A stretch of 64,000 bases of DNA from positions 2,418,001-2,482,000 of the forward strand of contig NZ_UFYA01000001.1 in NCBI RefSeq assembly GCF_900447215.1, in the 5' to 3' direction. This DNA is from Dermatophilus congolensis. Its GTDB lineage: Bacteria; Actinomycetota; Actinomycetes; Actinomycetales; Dermatophilaceae. The notes under the pieces are model-generated. The model saw only the letters and a list, made by a program, of their open reading frames with translations. It searched no databases and was not told where the DNA came from. This document shows, piece after piece, positions 1 through 9,801 of the stretch; positions within the stretch are counted from its first letter, which is position 1, and each line of letters opens with the position of its first letter. The position numbers were made by a program, and so were the translations under genes.

Positions 1-900
1 GCCCACTACGAACGCACACCCTTCACCCTCGACTGCACCACCGTCATCCTCTCCGCCGGAGCACTAGGAACCACCGCCCTGCTCCTACGCAGCTCCGCCG
101 CCGGCCTCGCCCTCTCACCCAACCTCGGACACCGATTCTCCGGCAATGCCGACTCCCTCGCCCTCTCCTACAACGCAGGTATCACCCGCCAAGCAGGAAT
201 CGGTGCCCGCGACCAATTCGCCCCTGACAGCGAATACGGCCCCACCATCGCCCGCATGATCGACCGCCGAAACGGTGCCCACGGCCACCTCATCCAAGAC
301 GCAGTCATCCCATACCCCATCGCAACCATGTTGCGCCGCCTCCTCGCTGGACGCTTTGCCCTCAGCGGAGACGAACGCATCTACTGCGACCTACGCCCTG
401 GCGGATGCCCACCCGGCTGCAGCGCCATCGAACACTCTCAACTCTGGCTAGCAATGGGAACAGACGAAGCCAACGGCACCGTCCGACTCGGACCCCGCGG
501 CGAACCCACCGTCCACTGGCCCGACGCCCACCGCCAAAACATCTACCGCCAACAACAAGACGACTTCGCCCACCTAAGCGAAACCGGAGAATCCATCCAC
601 ATCTCCAACCCTCGACACCTCGTCCGACGCAGCGGAATCCCCGCACAATCCCCCGTCACAGTCCACGCCCTCGGCGGAGCAGCCGTGGGGCCCAACGTCG
701 ATACAGGCGTCATCGACCGCGACCACCGCGTCTACACAGGACACGGCAACACCACAGGTACCGCCGTTCACCCCGGCCTCTACGTCATCGACGGTGCAGC
801 CAGCCCAACATCCCTGGGCGCCAACCCCGCACTCACTATCGCTGCACTCGCAGAACGCGCAGCCGAACGCCTCCTCCACCACGAGAACGAGACCCCATGA
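1..900 (+). CDS. GMC-family oxidoreductase (cholesterol-oxidase-like), 5' end outside window
   Basis: The reading frame is open from base 1 and stops at 898-900, giving the C-terminal 299 residues of a flavoprotein whose N-terminal FAD Rossmann motif lies upstream of the window. Near the left edge there is VILSAGALGTTALLLRS followed by LGHRFSGNADSLA, typical of the GMC FAD-binding domain. The end carries GLYVIDGAASPTSLGANPALT, the conserved GMC C-terminal block that holds the flavin and active-site region. The arrangement resembles the cholesterol oxidase / GMC branch that oxidises sterol or alcohol hydroxyl groups with O2 or another acceptor. The substrate is inferred only from family similarity. 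The stop codon overlaps the start of the next gene (ATGA at 897-900), so the two are probably translationally coupled. Confidence 0.85.
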   Translation, partial: AHYERTPFTLDCTTVILSAGALGTTALLLRSSAAGLALSPNLGHRFSGNADSLALSYNAGITRQAGIGARDQFAPDSEYGPTIARMIDRRNGAHGHLIQDAVIPYPIATMLRRLLAGRFALSGDERIYCDLRPGGCPPGCSAIEHSQLWLAMGTDEANGTVRLGPRGEPTVHWPDAHRQNIYRQQQDDFAHLSETGESIHISNPRHLVRRSGIPAQSPVTVHALGGAAVGPNVDTGVIDRDHRVYTGHGNTTGTAVHPGLYVIDGAASPTSLGANPALTIAALAERAAERLLHHENETP

Positions 901-1979
901 ACACCTTCCTCAACGCCATACGCAACTGCCTACGCGGCAGCTTCCTCGTCCTCGCCCTCATCATCTCCATCATCGCCACAATCCTTCTCGACGTCCGCGA
1001 CCTGCGCAGCCCAGCCAACGCAAAAACCGACATGCCACCGGCATCAGTCGCCCCCTGGCACGACCCCTCTTGGACACCTTCTACCACCGTCCCCGGATTA
1101 CACACCCGCCAACTCGACATAGGCGACCTTGCTGGCGGCGGAACCACCCGCGTCGGTGTCCTCGAACCCACCATTCCAGCCGTCGCCGATGTTCTCTTCA
1201 TCCACGGCCACGCCGACCGACTCGACAACCACCGCGCACTCTTCACCAGCCTCGCGCAACGCGGCATGCGCGTCATCTCCTACGACCTGCCCTCCCACGG
1301 CAAATCCCGCCTAGCTCCCATTGACCGCTGGAGCATCGACGACCTCACCGAACTCACAGCCCGAGTCGAACACGCCACCCACACCAAACACCCACTCATC
1401 CTCTCCGGATGGTCCTTCGGCGGACTCATCGCCACCCGCATCGCACAAGAACCAACCCGCCTACATCGATTCTCCCGCCCCATTCGCGCACTTATCCTCG
1501 AAACCCCCGCCGTCGCCCCTCTGCCCTTCGTCGGAGGCGACGGCATCGCTCGAGCACGCACCCTCACCCACGACACAGACGCTCCCGTAGCCGCCCCACC
1601 CACACCCGCATCACCCTTCTATAACCCTCTCTTCGCCACCCGACTTCTCACCGAAGCCACCATTGCTGCAGCACACCCCCTTCCGGTCGGGCTACCTACG
1701 CTCATCATCGGATCCGACCCCGAACACGACCGCTACATCGACGCTAAAAAAGTTGCCACGTGGGCTACAGGTGTAGCTAAAAAGACCGGTGCCAACATCA
1801 CCTTCCGAACCTGCCACGGTGCTCGCCATGGCGTTGACATCGAAGCCTGGCCAATCGGACCAGCCGCCAATCACCACATCACCAACTTCATCGCCAAAAC
1901 TCTCACCCTCGCTACTGCTGCTACCCGCACCAGCAACTCAACCCCCACACCCACGGAAGTGACCACAGCATGTCGGTGA
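897..1979 (+). CDS. Membrane-anchored alpha/beta hydrolase (S33 / monoacylglycerol-lipase-like)
   Basis: This 360-residue protein starts at ATG 897, which overlaps the stop of the GMC gene; the open frame continues upstream but no better start is visible. Residues about 15-32 form a hydrophobic anchor, so the hydrolase domain is probably extracytoplasmic. The domain shows the oxyanion HGH motif in VLFIHGHADR, a DLPSHGKS strand-turn, the nucleophile elbow GWSFGG and a late HG motif in CHGARHGV that probably supplies the catalytic His. These features define a serine hydrolase that cleaves esters or lipids. Pairing with a sterol-oxidase-like GMC enzyme suggests a steroid, ester or lipid substrate, which is inference. 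The 3' end overlaps the next gene by 10 nt. Confidence 0.8.
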   Translation: MNTFLNAIRNCLRGSFLVLALIISIIATILLDVRDLRSPANAKTDMPPASVAPWHDPSWTPSTTVPGLHTRQLDIGDLAGGGTTRVGVLEPTIPAVADVLFIHGHADRLDNHRALFTSLAQRGMRVISYDLPSHGKSRLAPIDRWSIDDLTELTARVEHATHTKHPLILSGWSFGGLIATRIAQEPTRLHRFSRPIRALILETPAVAPLPFVGGDGIARARTLTHDTDAPVAAPPTPASPFYNPLFATRLLTEATIAAAHPLPVGLPTLIIGSDPEHDRYIDAKKVATWATGVAKKTGANITFRTCHGARHGVDIEAWPIGPAANHHITNFIAKTLTLATAATRTSNSTPTPTEVTTACR

Positions 1980-2443
1980 CCACCTTCACAGAAACCATGC
2001 GCGGACAAGGGTTCGACCTCTGCCACTTGCGCGTCCGCCTCAACCACCCCGAAAACCATGACCAAGGGTTCACCGGAATCATTGAAAGTGGGAAAGCGAC
2101 TGGCCCAGGTTTCTCCGGTTCCATCACCGGAGGAGATGTCACCATCCTCGCCCGCGAAGGCAACGCCCGTGTAATGCGTTATCGACTCGACGTAGCCGAC
2201 CTAAACGGGCCAGTCGAACTTCACGGTGTCAAAACGCTACGAGCTACCCGCCGGCTCCTGCCTAACCCCCTGCGTGTGTGGAAATCCACGACCACCATCA
2301 CTCTTGAAGCCACACAGAACGGGACTAGAATTTCTACCGGGACCGCACGCGTTCACGTCAGCGACCTTCTGCCCCAACTTTGTTCACTTCACGGTGCAGT
2401 ACCGAGATTCATTCTCGGATTTCTCACCCGCGTCATTCGCTGA
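1970..2443 (+). CDS. Conserved-looking small protein of unknown function in the GMC-hydrolase operon
   Basis: The gene encodes 157 residues and begins at ATG 1970 inside the hydrolase gene, so it is likely read by translational coupling. I do not recognise a named domain. The sequence alternates polar and hydrophobic residues (ITGGDVTILARE, VMRYRLDVADLNG, TTTITLEATQNG), suggesting a beta-rich fold, perhaps a lipocalin- or START-like binding domain. It has no signal peptide and no clear membrane segment. Its place as third gene of an overlapping set argues that it works with the oxidoreductase and hydrolase, for example by binding the substrate. That role is a guess. Confidence 0.65.
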   Translation: MSVTTFTETMRGQGFDLCHLRVRLNHPENHDQGFTGIIESGKATGPGFSGSITGGDVTILAREGNARVMRYRLDVADLNGPVELHGVKTLRATRRLLPNPLRVWKSTTTITLEATQNGTRISTGTARVHVSDLLPQLCSLHGAVPRFILGFLTRVIR

Positions 2444-3074
2444 CAGTATTTTCAACCCGAAAAATTTGTCACCACGCGAGCCTGTTTGTAGTAGCGTCAT
2501 ACACGAACTATCGCTCGTTATCAGGCTTGTAACTTTCGGCAAAACCTGAGGCGCGCAATCGAGCCGTGCTGCCCGATTAACGTCGTCAACGTCGCCGAGG
2601 AAACATGTCCCCCGTACTGCTCCGCCACTCTGCAGGTGTCACCACCCCTGACCGCGATCCCGCCCAGGCAATAGGCACAGCCCTGGGATGAGCAGAAGCA
2701 GGCGTTTCACCCCCTCATCGCGCATGGCAACGTCCCACCTCGCGGGAGTCGATGCCCCCTTCACAACACCTCACACAGTGCGTTCATATCGCGCCTGATT
2801 TTTAAGCCCCAGAGCTGGCTCTTACGCCGCGGCTTCAAGGACCAACAATGTGCACCCATCTCCACACGAGCGATCACATCCCTGAGCGCTTTATCTCGCC
2901 CCGAAAATCTGTTTATCGCATTCATCGATCATGAGCAGCTCATGTTGCTCTGTGTCGACGCCGTATGTGAGGACGTGGCCAAGGAACACATCAGCTACGC
3001 CGTAATCCCGAAAGCGCTAAAGCATTCACGAATGCGCTCAGTTTCGATGACTGAGCCTGAGAAAGGACAGACAA
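2444..3074 (+). other. 630-bp intergenic region upstream of the PTS EIIA gene
   Basis: No convincing intact gene was found. Short open stretches occur on both strands between about 2770 and 3060 but need frame changes to extend, so they may be decayed coding sequence. The last 60 bases contain two overlapping stem-loops that may form an antiterminator/terminator switch, described separately. Confidence 0.5.
3013..3056 (+). promoter_or_regulatory. Candidate RAT-type antiterminator overlapping a terminator-like hairpin
   Basis: Upstream of the EIIA start, the stem GCATT (3022-3026) / AATGC (3031-3035), with a 4-nt loop, continues through a bulge to AGC (3013-3015) / GCT (3036-3038). That same GCT is the first half of a second stem, GCTCAG (3036-3041) / CTGAGC (3051-3056). 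The two structures exclude each other, as in BglG/LicT control. A BglG-family antiterminator is encoded two genes downstream. There is no U-run after the second stem and the sequence does not match the LicT consensus closely, so this is tentative. Confidence 0.3.
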
Positions 3075-3593
3075 ATGTTGGACCTGCTGCGTAAATGGAA
3101 ACGACAGATCGTCGGAGAGACGCACATGGAGCCGCACGTTGCGCATGAAGCTTTATATCGGCCGGTACAAGGCCGAGCTGTTGATATCACGGAGGTACCG
3201 GACCCCGTATTCGCTCAAAAAATTATGGGAGATGGCTTCGCAGTTCTTCCGGATGAGGGTGTGTTCCGTGCTCCGGTGGCAGGTGAGCTTGTGCTGGTAG
3301 CTGAGACCATGCACGCGTTTGCGATTCGCACGGACGCTGGTGCAGAAGTATTGGTTCACATCGGTATCGACACAGTGGGTCTTAAAGGTGAGGGGTTTAC
3401 GGCGCATGCTCAGGCTGGGCGGTGGGTGCAAGCTGGGGAACCGATCATCTCGTGTGACCTTAGGTCACAGGAGGCAAAGGTTCCATCGATGATTACGCCC
3501 GTAGTTGTGACAAACGGTGACCGTTTCACAATGACAGGACGCAATTTGAGCGCTGCGAACGATGGTGCTGTTGCAGTCATCGTGTCGAACTGA
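3075..3593 (+). CDS. PTS glucose-type EIIA component
   Basis: A 172-residue single-domain EIIA-Glc protein. Residues 40-165 follow the family pattern: VFRAPVAGELV, the first active-site His in ETMHAFAI (H80), the phospho-accepting His in EVLVHIGIDTVGL (H95) and the closing VVVTN strand. It would receive phosphate from HPr and pass it to an EIIB domain. No EIIB or EIIC gene is nearby, so it must serve a transporter encoded elsewhere. The ATG at 3075 follows GAAAGGA at good spacing; a second in-frame ATG at 3126, behind GGAGAG, could give a shorter form. The BglG-type regulator follows 14 nt downstream and is probably co-transcribed. Confidence 0.9.
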   Translation: MLDLLRKWKRQIVGETHMEPHVAHEALYRPVQGRAVDITEVPDPVFAQKIMGDGFAVLPDEGVFRAPVAGELVLVAETMHAFAIRTDAGAEVLVHIGIDTVGLKGEGFTAHAQAGRWVQAGEPIISCDLRSQEAKVPSMITPVVVTNGDRFTMTGRNLSAANDGAVAVIVSN

Positions 3594-3607
3594 GGCGTTC
3601 TCTACCG

Positions 3608-4477
3608 ATGGGGTCACAGGTAACAGTTCGGCGGGTTTACAACAACAATGTCGTCCTCGGCGTTGAGGATGGCGCGGAGGTTGTTCTTCTCGGTAAAGGC
3701 ATTGGATTTGGGCGTAAGCCAGGCGATGAGGTTGACACCGAGGGGGTACAGCGTTTCGTTGAGGAGCTGCCATATAAGGCGGCGCGTGTTGCCGATGTGC
3801 TCAGCGGGGCGACGATGGAAGAGACAGAGGTTGCGCGTGCCATCGTCGCCATCGGTAGAGATGCGTTGGGGCTTTCGGTAGGGCAGGCGCTGTTGTTGCC
3901 AGTGCTGGACCACCTGTCGGTTGCGGTGAAGCGAGTGAAGATGGGTATCACGGTCGACTTCCCGTTGCGGTGGGAGGTTGGGCATGTGTTTCCGGAGGAG
4001 AGCGCGGCAGGCCGTGAGGCGATGCATTTGGCGAATGCGCGCCTGGGGGTGGTGTTACAGGAAGACGAGTGGGTGGCGTTTGCTTTGCACTTTGTGAATC
4101 ATCGGTGGGCTGGTGGTGATTTGAGTCGGACGTTGAGCATGACTGAAACGATTCGGCGGTCGTTCTCGCTATTGGAGGAGTCGTGGGGGAGGGCAATTGA
4201 CGAGAACTCGATGAATGCTGCTCGGTTTGTGACGCATATGCGTTATTTATTTGTGCGGGCTTTGGAGAGCCGGCAGTTAGATGATGTGGGTGTGGATTTG
4301 TTGGCGCCGGTGCGGGCGCGTTCGCCGGAGGCGGTGCGGGCTGCGTTGGGGTTACGTGAGTTGGTAGAGGAGGCGTTGGGGGTGTCTCTGACTGAGGGAG
4401 AGGTGGGTTATTTGGTGTTGCATACGGTGCGTTTGTATGCGGAGTTAGGGATGGAACGTCCAGGTTCTGGTGGGTGA
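3608..4477 (+). CDS. BglG/LicT-family transcriptional antiterminator
   Basis: A 289-residue RNA-binding antiterminator. Residues 5-57 form the CAT RNA-binding domain (VRRVYNNNVVLGV, then VLLGKGIGFG). They are followed by two PTS regulation domains at about 65-170 and 175-280. The four regulatory histidines expected from LicT are present: H102 (LDHLS), H161 (ALHFVNH), H210 (VTHMRYL) and H272 (VLHTVRL). In the family, phosphorylation by EIIB or HPr at these sites sets dimerisation and binding to the RAT stem-loop, which stops premature termination of sugar genes. The neighbouring EIIA gene and the structured leader at 3013-3056 suggest autoregulation. The 3' end overlaps the convergent ogt gene by 33 bp. 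Confidence 0.92.
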   Translation: MGSQVTVRRVYNNNVVLGVEDGAEVVLLGKGIGFGRKPGDEVDTEGVQRFVEELPYKAARVADVLSGATMEETEVARAIVAIGRDALGLSVGQALLLPVLDHLSVAVKRVKMGITVDFPLRWEVGHVFPEESAAGREAMHLANARLGVVLQEDEWVAFALHFVNHRWAGGDLSRTLSMTETIRRSFSLLEESWGRAIDENSMNAARFVTHMRYLFVRALESRQLDDVGVDLLAPVRARSPEAVRAALGLRELVEEALGVSLTEGEVGYLVLHTVRLYAELGMERPGSGG

Positions 4478-4999
4478 GTTGGGCGTGGTTGGGGTGGTTT
4501 TTTCGTGTGTGAGAAGCCATTTTTTGGCTTCGGTGCCGCCTCGGTACTGTCCGGGGTTGCCGTTGGCGCGGATGATGCGGTGACAGGGCAGGAGGAGAGG
4601 TAGCGGGTTGGTAGCGCATGCGGTGGCTGCGGCGCGGATAGCTGTGGGGTGTCCTGCTTGGGTGGCGAGTTGGGTGTAGGTGAGGGTGGATCCGTAGGGG
4701 ATGGTGGTGAGGTGAGTTTGGATGGTGCGTCGGAAGGGCGTGCTCATGCGGTGGTCTAGGGGGAGGGTGAAGTGGTGGCGTGTGCCGGTGAAGTATTCGG
4801 TGAGTTGGGTTCTGGCGGTGTGGAGGATGGGTGTTTCGTGGTGTGTGCCGGGGCCGGTGGTGTTGGTAATGCGGGTGAGGGCGGTGGTGTGGTTTTCGCT
4901 GCCGAAGGCGATGTAGATGACGCGTTCTTGGGCTTGTGCGATGAGTAGTTCGCCGATGGGGGTGTTGATGGTTATGTAGGTGAAGTGGTGAGTGGTCAT
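4445..4999 (-). CDS. ogt: Methylated-DNA-protein-cysteine S-methyltransferase
   Basis: A 184-residue suicide repair protein that takes the alkyl group from O6-alkylguanine. The C-terminal domain has the helix-turn-helix entry PYGSTLTYTQLA (about 101-112) and the active-site LPCHRII with C139, followed by NPGQYRGG and the closing W161LL helix. The N-terminal domain (1-80) is the usual ribonuclease-like fold of Ogt. I take the start at ATG 4999 (complement); the open frame extends upstream only as antisense to purL. The gene converges on the antiterminator gene and overlaps it by 33 bp. It diverges from purL, leaving about 110 bp for both promoters. Confidence 0.93.
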   Translation of the reverse strand: MTTHHFTYITINTPIGELLIAQAQERVIYIAFGSENHTTALTRITNTTGPGTHHETPILHTARTQLTEYFTGTRHHFTLPLDHRMSTPFRRTIQTHLTTIPYGSTLTYTQLATQAGHPTAIRAAATACATNPLPLLLPCHRIIRANGNPGQYRGGTEAKKWLLTHEKTTPTTPNSPTRTWTFHP

Positions 5000-5111
5000 G
5001 GTGTCAGTGTGCTGGTGGGGTCGGGGTGGTTGGTAGGGGCGGGCGAAGTGGCATGCTAGTCCGGGTAGCCTGGGTGTGTCGGTCATCACCGCACCCGAGA
5101 AAGGCCGCAGC

Positions 5112-8100
5112 ATGTCTTCGCCGTCTGTTCCTTCCGCATCATTGTTGAGCGCTGGCTCTGTGTTGGAGGGAAGTTCTGATCCTGTGTATGAAGTTACTTT
5201 TATTCCTGGTGGGTCGGCGCTTTCTGATTTTCGGGTAGCTGCGCTGCTTCGCCGTTTGCGTAGTGTTGATGAGCGCATTGTTGGTGTTGATGCGCAGTTT
5301 GTGCATGTGGTGGCTTCTGATTCGCCGTTGGATGAGGCGGGTTGTGAGCGGTTGGCGTCGATTCTTGAGTACGGGGATGCGTATTCAGGGCCATCAGTGG
5401 GTGAGGGCCGGGTTGGTGTGGTTGTGGCGCCGCGGTTTGGAACTATTTCGCCGTGGGCGAGTAAGGCCACGGATATCCTGCACAACTGCGGGATTGCTAT
5501 TCACCGTGTGGAGCGGGTGACTCAGTTTGTTTTGACGTTGAGTGGGGTGGGTGCAGAGGCTGGTTTGGCTGATGAGCAGTGGGTTGATGCTGCTGGGGTG
5601 TTGCATGACCGTATGACGGAGACGGTTTTGCGGGGGGTGGATGAGGCGAGGTTGGTGTTTGCTGAGCGTGAGCCTGCCGATTTGGGGCGGGTTGATGTGT
5701 TGGGTCTGGGGCGTGATTCGTTGGTGGAGGCGAACACGGCGCTGGGTTTGGCGCTTTCTGATGATGAGATTGATTACTTGGTGGACGCGTTTGTGGGGTT
5801 GGGGCGTAATCCGAGTGATGTTGAGTTGATGATGTTCGCGCAGGCGAATTCGGAGCATTGCCGTCACAAGATTTTTAATGCTGATTTTGTGATTGATGGG
5901 CAGCGTCAGGATTTGTCGCTGTTCGGGATGATTCGGCACACCGAGAAGATGAATGGCCAGAACACGATTGTGGCGTATAAGGATAATGCCGCGATTATGG
6001 CTGGTGGGGAGGTTACTCGGTGGTTGCCTGCGGTTACTGATGCTCAGGGTGAGGCACATAAGTATTCGGGCCGTATGGGTGATGTGCATGTGTTGATGAA
6101 GGTGGAGACGCATAATCACCCGACGGCGATTTCACCGTTCCCGGGTGCTGCTACGGGTGCTGGTGGTGAGATTCGTGATGAGGGTGCTACGGGTCGGGGT
6201 TCGGCGCCGAAGGCGGGGCTGACTGGGTTTGTGGTGTCGAATCTGCATCTTCCGGGTACGAATGAGCCCTGGGAGGTGGGTGATTGTGATGAGCAGGGGC
6301 GCCGTCGTTTCCCGGCGCATGTGGCTTCTCCGTTGGACATCATGATTGAGGCGCCGATTGGTGCGGCTGCGTTCAACAATGAGTTTGGACGCCCAGGTTT
6401 GGGTGGCTTTTTCCGTGTGTATGAGCAGACGGTGGATGGGGTGCGCCGTGGCTATCACAAGCCGATCATGTCTGCTGGTGGTTTGGGCTCTATTGATGCT
6501 GGTCAGACGGAGAAGGTTCCGTTTGAGGCTGGTTCGCTTTTGGTTCAGCTGGGTGGGCCGGGTATGCGTATTGGTATGGGTGGTGGCGCTGCCAGTTCGA
6601 TGGCTGCGGGGACGAATGCTGCTGATTTGGACTTTGATTCTGTTCAGCGTGGTAACCCGGAGATGGAGCGTCGTGCGCAGGAAGTGATTAACGCGTGTTG
6701 GTCGTTGGGGTCGGGGAACCCGATTTTGGCGATTCACGATGTTGGTGCCGGTGGTTTGTCTAATGCTTTTCCTGAGCTGGTTAGTGATGCCGGTCGAGGG
6801 GCGCGGTTCGATATTCGTGCGGTTCCGGTAGAGGAAAGTGGTCTGACGCCGGCGGAGATTTGGTGTAACGAGTCGCAGGAACGGTACGTGTTGGCGATTG
6901 CGCCGGAGTCGTTGCCTATGTTCCGTGAAATTGCTGAGCGTGAGCGGTGTCCGTTCGCTGTTGTTGGTGCGGCTACTGATGATGGCCGGTTGGTGTTGGA
7001 AGCTGCGGATGTGCTCTGTGCTGAGGCTGGGGGTGACGGCGCGGTTGAGAGCGGTGCGGATGCGCCGATTGATATGCCTCTTGAGGTGTTGTTGGGTAAG
7101 GCACCGAAGATGACACGTGATGTGGCTCGGGTGAGGCGGAGTACGCCTCGTTTGGATGTGGCTGCGTTCCACGGGTCGAAGAAGGGTGCTGGGGCTCTTC
7201 GGGATGCTGCGTATGCGGTGTTGCGGCATCCGTCGGTGGCCAGTAAGCGTTTCTTGATCACTATTGGTGACCGCACGGTGGGTGGTTTTTCGCATCGTGA
7301 CCAGATGGTTGGGCCTCACCAGGTTCCTGTTGCTGATGTTGCGGTGACGTTGTCTGATCATTTCTCTTTCGCGGGTCAGGCGATGAGTTCGGGGGAGCGG
7401 ATGCCGGTTGCGGCGGTGAATGCTCCTGCTTCTGGTCGTTTGGCTGTGGGTGAGGCCATCACGAATTTGCTGGCTGCTCCGGTTGAGTCACTTGAGAGTG
7501 TGAAGATTTCGGCTAACTGGATGGCTGCTGCTGGTGAGGAGGGTGAAGACGCAGCGCTGTATGACACGGTTCGTGCTGTGGCGATGGATTTGCTTCCTGA
7601 GCTGGGGATTGGTGTGCCGGTTGGCAAGGATTCGTTGTCTATGCGTACGCAGTGGACTGATGAGGTTACGGGGGAGACGTGCAAGGTTACGTCCCCGGTC
7701 TCTTTGGTTATTTCTGCGTTTGCGTCGTTGTCGGATGTGCGTGGCACGCTTACTCCGGCTTTGCCGAAGAATCGTGAGACGACGCTTTTGCTTGTTGATT
7801 TGGGTGAGGGCGAGCGTCGTTTGGGTGGTTCGATGTTTGCTCAGGTCAATGGTGTTTTCGGGGGGGCTACGCCTGATGTGGTGAGGCCGTCTCATCTTGT
7901 TGACCTGACGCGGGCGATGACTGCGTTGCGGGAAGCGGGAGTGATTGTGGCTTACCACGACCGTTCTGATGGTGGTTTGTGGGCTGCCACGGTTGAGATG
8001 GGTTTTGCTGGTAGCACGGGGTTGACTCTCGATGTGCCGGATGTGGCGACGCTTTTCACTGAAGAGCTTGGGGTTGTGCTTGGCATTCCTTCTGAACGGG

Positions 8101-9188
8101 CAGGTAAGGCTGAGGCTATTCTGGCTGCTCACGGGTTGGGTGAGATCACGCATCGTGTGGGTACTACGCGTGGTGACCGGCGTGTTCAGGTTGTTATTGA
8201 TGGTGCGAAGGTCATGGATGAGGCTTTGGCTGATCTGGGTGCGGTCTGGGATGAGACGTCTGTTCGGATTAGTCAGCTGCGCGATAACCCTGAGTGTGCG
8301 CGACAGGAGCATGAGGCTTTTACGGCGGCGTTGGCTGGTAAATGTGAGGGTGTTACTGAGCTTTCGGTTGCTCCGACGTTTGATCCCAATGATGATGTTG
8401 CTGCGCCGTTCTATAACGCTGGGGCGCGTCCACGTCTTGCTGTGTTGCGTGAGCAGGGCGTGAACTCTCATGTGGAGACGGCGTGGGCGTTTGATCAGGC
8501 CGGTTTTGACACGTTTGACGTGCACATGACTGATCTGCAGACGGGGCGGATTGACCTGTCGAGCATGGTTGGTTTGGTTGCTGCAGGTGGATTCTCTTAT
8601 GGAGACACGCTGGGTGCTGGTGAGGGCTGGGCGCGTTCGGTGCTGTACAACCCTCATTTGCTTGAGATTTTCACTGACTTCTTTGCTCGTCCGGACACTT
8701 TTGGTTTGGGTATTTGCAACGGATGTCAGATGTTTGCGGCGTTGGCTGACCTTATTCCGGGTGCGCAGGCGTGGCCGCGTTTTTCTCGGAATCTTTCTGA
8801 GCAGTATGAGGCGCGTCTTGCTCAAATCGAGGTGTTGGATTCGCCATCGATTTTCTTTGCGGGCATGGCTGGTTCGAGTTTGCCGATTGTGGTGGCTCAT
8901 GGTGAGGGGCGTGCTGACTTCTCGGTGCGTGGTGATGCTGCCGAGGTGGTGCGTGTGATGCGGTACACGGATGCTAGTGGTGCACCGGCTGTTTCTTATC
9001 CCGCTAACCCGAATGGCTCAGCGGAGGGTCTGACTGCGGTGACTACCCCTGATGGGCGTTTCACTGCGATGATGCCTCACCCGGAGCGGGTAGCTCGAAA
9101 TGTGCAGTTCTCGTGGACGGATCAGCCTGTTGAGGGCACGAGTCCGTGGATGAGGCTGTTCCGGAATGCGCGGGCTCACATCGGGTGA
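5112..9188 (+). CDS. purL: Phosphoribosylformylglycinamidine synthase, large single-chain type
   Basis: This 1358-residue enzyme makes FGAM from FGAR, glutamine and ATP in purine synthesis. It is the large form, with an N-terminal PurS-like part, a linker (SEHCRHKIF), two AIR-synthase-like halves ([19 protein letters not shown] in the first; [10 protein letters not shown] and YHDRSDGGL in the second) and a C-terminal class I glutamine amidotransferase. The last domain shows [16 protein letters not shown], the nucleophile Cys in GICNGCQMF and the late His-Glu in PHPERVARN. Most actinobacteria I know of use separate PurL, PurQ and PurS, so this form is notable. ATG 5112 has GAGAAAGG 8 nt upstream; an in-frame GTG at 5076 lacks such a site. 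A terminator-like hairpin follows the stop. Confidence 0.95.
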   Translation: MSSPSVPSASLLSAGSVLEGSSDPVYEVTFIPGGSALSDFRVAALLRRLRSVDERIVGVDAQFVHVVASDSPLDEAGCERLASILEYGDAYSGPSVGEGRVGVVVAPRFGTISPWASKATDILHNCGIAIHRVERVTQFVLTLSGVGAEAGLADEQWVDAAGVLHDRMTETVLRGVDEARLVFAEREPADLGRVDVLGLGRDSLVEANTALGLALSDDEIDYLVDAFVGLGRNPSDVELMMFAQANSEHCRHKIFNADFVIDGQRQDLSLFGMIRHTEKMNGQNTIVAYKDNAAIMAGGEVTRWLPAVTDAQGEAHKYSGRMGDVHVLMKVETHNHPTAISPFPGAATGAGGEIRDEGATGRGSAPKAGLTGFVVSNLHLPGTNEPWEVGDCDEQGRRRFPAHVASPLDIMIEAPIGAAAFNNEFGRPGLGGFFRVYEQTVDGVRRGYHKPIMSAGGLGSIDAGQTEKVPFEAGSLLVQLGGPGMRIGMGGGAASSMAAGTNAADLDFDSVQRGNPEMERRAQEVINACWSLGSGNPILAIHDVGAGGLSNAFPELVSDAGRGARFDIRAVPVEESGLTPAEIWCNESQERYVLAIAPESLPMFREIAERERCPFAVVGAATDDGRLVLEAADVLCAEAGGDGAVESGADAPIDMPLEVLLGKAPKMTRDVARVRRSTPRLDVAAFHGSKKGAGALRDAAYAVLRHPSVASKRFLITIGDRTVGGFSHRDQMVGPHQVPVADVAVTLSDHFSFAGQAMSSGERMPVAAVNAPASGRLAVGEAITNLLAAPVESLESVKISANWMAAAGEEGEDAALYDTVRAVAMDLLPELGIGVPVGKDSLSMRTQWTDEVTGETCKVTSPVSLVISAFASLSDVRGTLTPALPKNRETTLLLVDLGEGERRLGGSMFAQVNGVFGGATPDVVRPSHLVDLTRAMTALREAGVIVAYHDRSDGGLWAATVEMGFAGSTGLTLDVPDVATLFTEELGVVLGIPSERAGKAEAILAAHGLGEITHRVGTTRGDRRVQVVIDGAKVMDEALADLGAVWDETSVRISQLRDNPECARQEHEAFTAALAGKCEGVTELSVAPTFDPNDDVAAPFYNAGARPRLAVLREQGVNSHVETAWAFDQAGFDTFDVHMTDLQTGRIDLSSMVGLVAAGGFSYGDTLGAGEGWARSVLYNPHLLEIFTDFFARPDTFGLGICNGCQMFAALADLIPGAQAWPRFSRNLSEQYEARLAQIEVLDSPSIFFAGMAGSSLPIVVAHGEGRADFSVRGDAAEVVRVMRYTDASGAPAVSYPANPNGSAEGLTAVTTPDGRFTAMMPHPERVARNVQFSWTDQPVEGTSPWMRLFRNARAHIG

Positions 9189-9212
9189 TTCGTCGCGTTT
9201 GTTTTGGTGAAA

Positions 9213-9260
9213 GGGCGGTGCAGGGCTCCTTGGTGGTGGTCCTGCACGGCCTTTTCTTTT
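9213..9260 (+). terminator. Rho-independent terminator after purL
   Basis: Arms GTGCAGG (9218-9224) and CCTGCAC (9241-9247) form a 7-bp stem, lengthened by G/C pairs outside it, followed by CCTTTTCTTTT. It lies within the first codons of the downstream PAP2 reading frame if that gene starts at 9185, so it may partly uncouple the two genes or show that the PAP2 start is further downstream. Confidence 0.65.
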
Positions 9261-9801
9261 CGTTGGTGTGGGCTGTTGTTTTTGCGCTGATCGGGTGGGG
9301 TGTTCTTCGTTTTGAGGCTGTGGGCGATTCGTTTGCGGCCAAGGTTGCGCGCGGTGTTGATGAGGGGTTTGTCAGGGCGGGGACAGATGCGGTTCGTTCG
9401 CATGCTGTTATGCGTGAGTTTTTTGTGGCGTGGCAGTGGCTGAGTGAGCCGTGGCGTGTTTATGCGTGTGGGTTGGTGGTTTTGGGGGTGTTGTGGTGGT
9501 GGCGTCGGGCTGGGGTTGTTGGGGCGGGGCAGCGTGTTGGGTGTGGCGTTGTGGGAATGATGTGGGCGTGGTTATTGGCTGCGGTTGTGAAGTGGGTGGT
9601 GGCTAGGCCGCGGCCGGTGGTGGAGCCGCCGGTGTGGTGTGCGGAGGGCTTTTCTTTTCCTAGTGGCCATGCAGCGAATGCGACTGCTGTGGTGTGTGGT
9701 TTTGTGTTTGTGTTGTGGCCGTTTTTGGGCTGGATGGGGCGTGTTGGTGTGTTGGTCGGTGGGGTGCTTTTTGTGGTGGTGACAGTGGTGGATCGGGTGA
9801 T

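Noticed and set aside
405-896. In-frame upstream extension of the first alpha/beta hydrolase
   Set aside because: It lies inside the GMC oxidoreductase gene and is Arg/Pro-rich shadow sequence; the anchor helix begins after ATG 897.
2770-3060. Decayed gene upstream of the EIIA gene
   Set aside because: Short plausible peptides exist on both strands but need several frame changes and match nothing I recognise.
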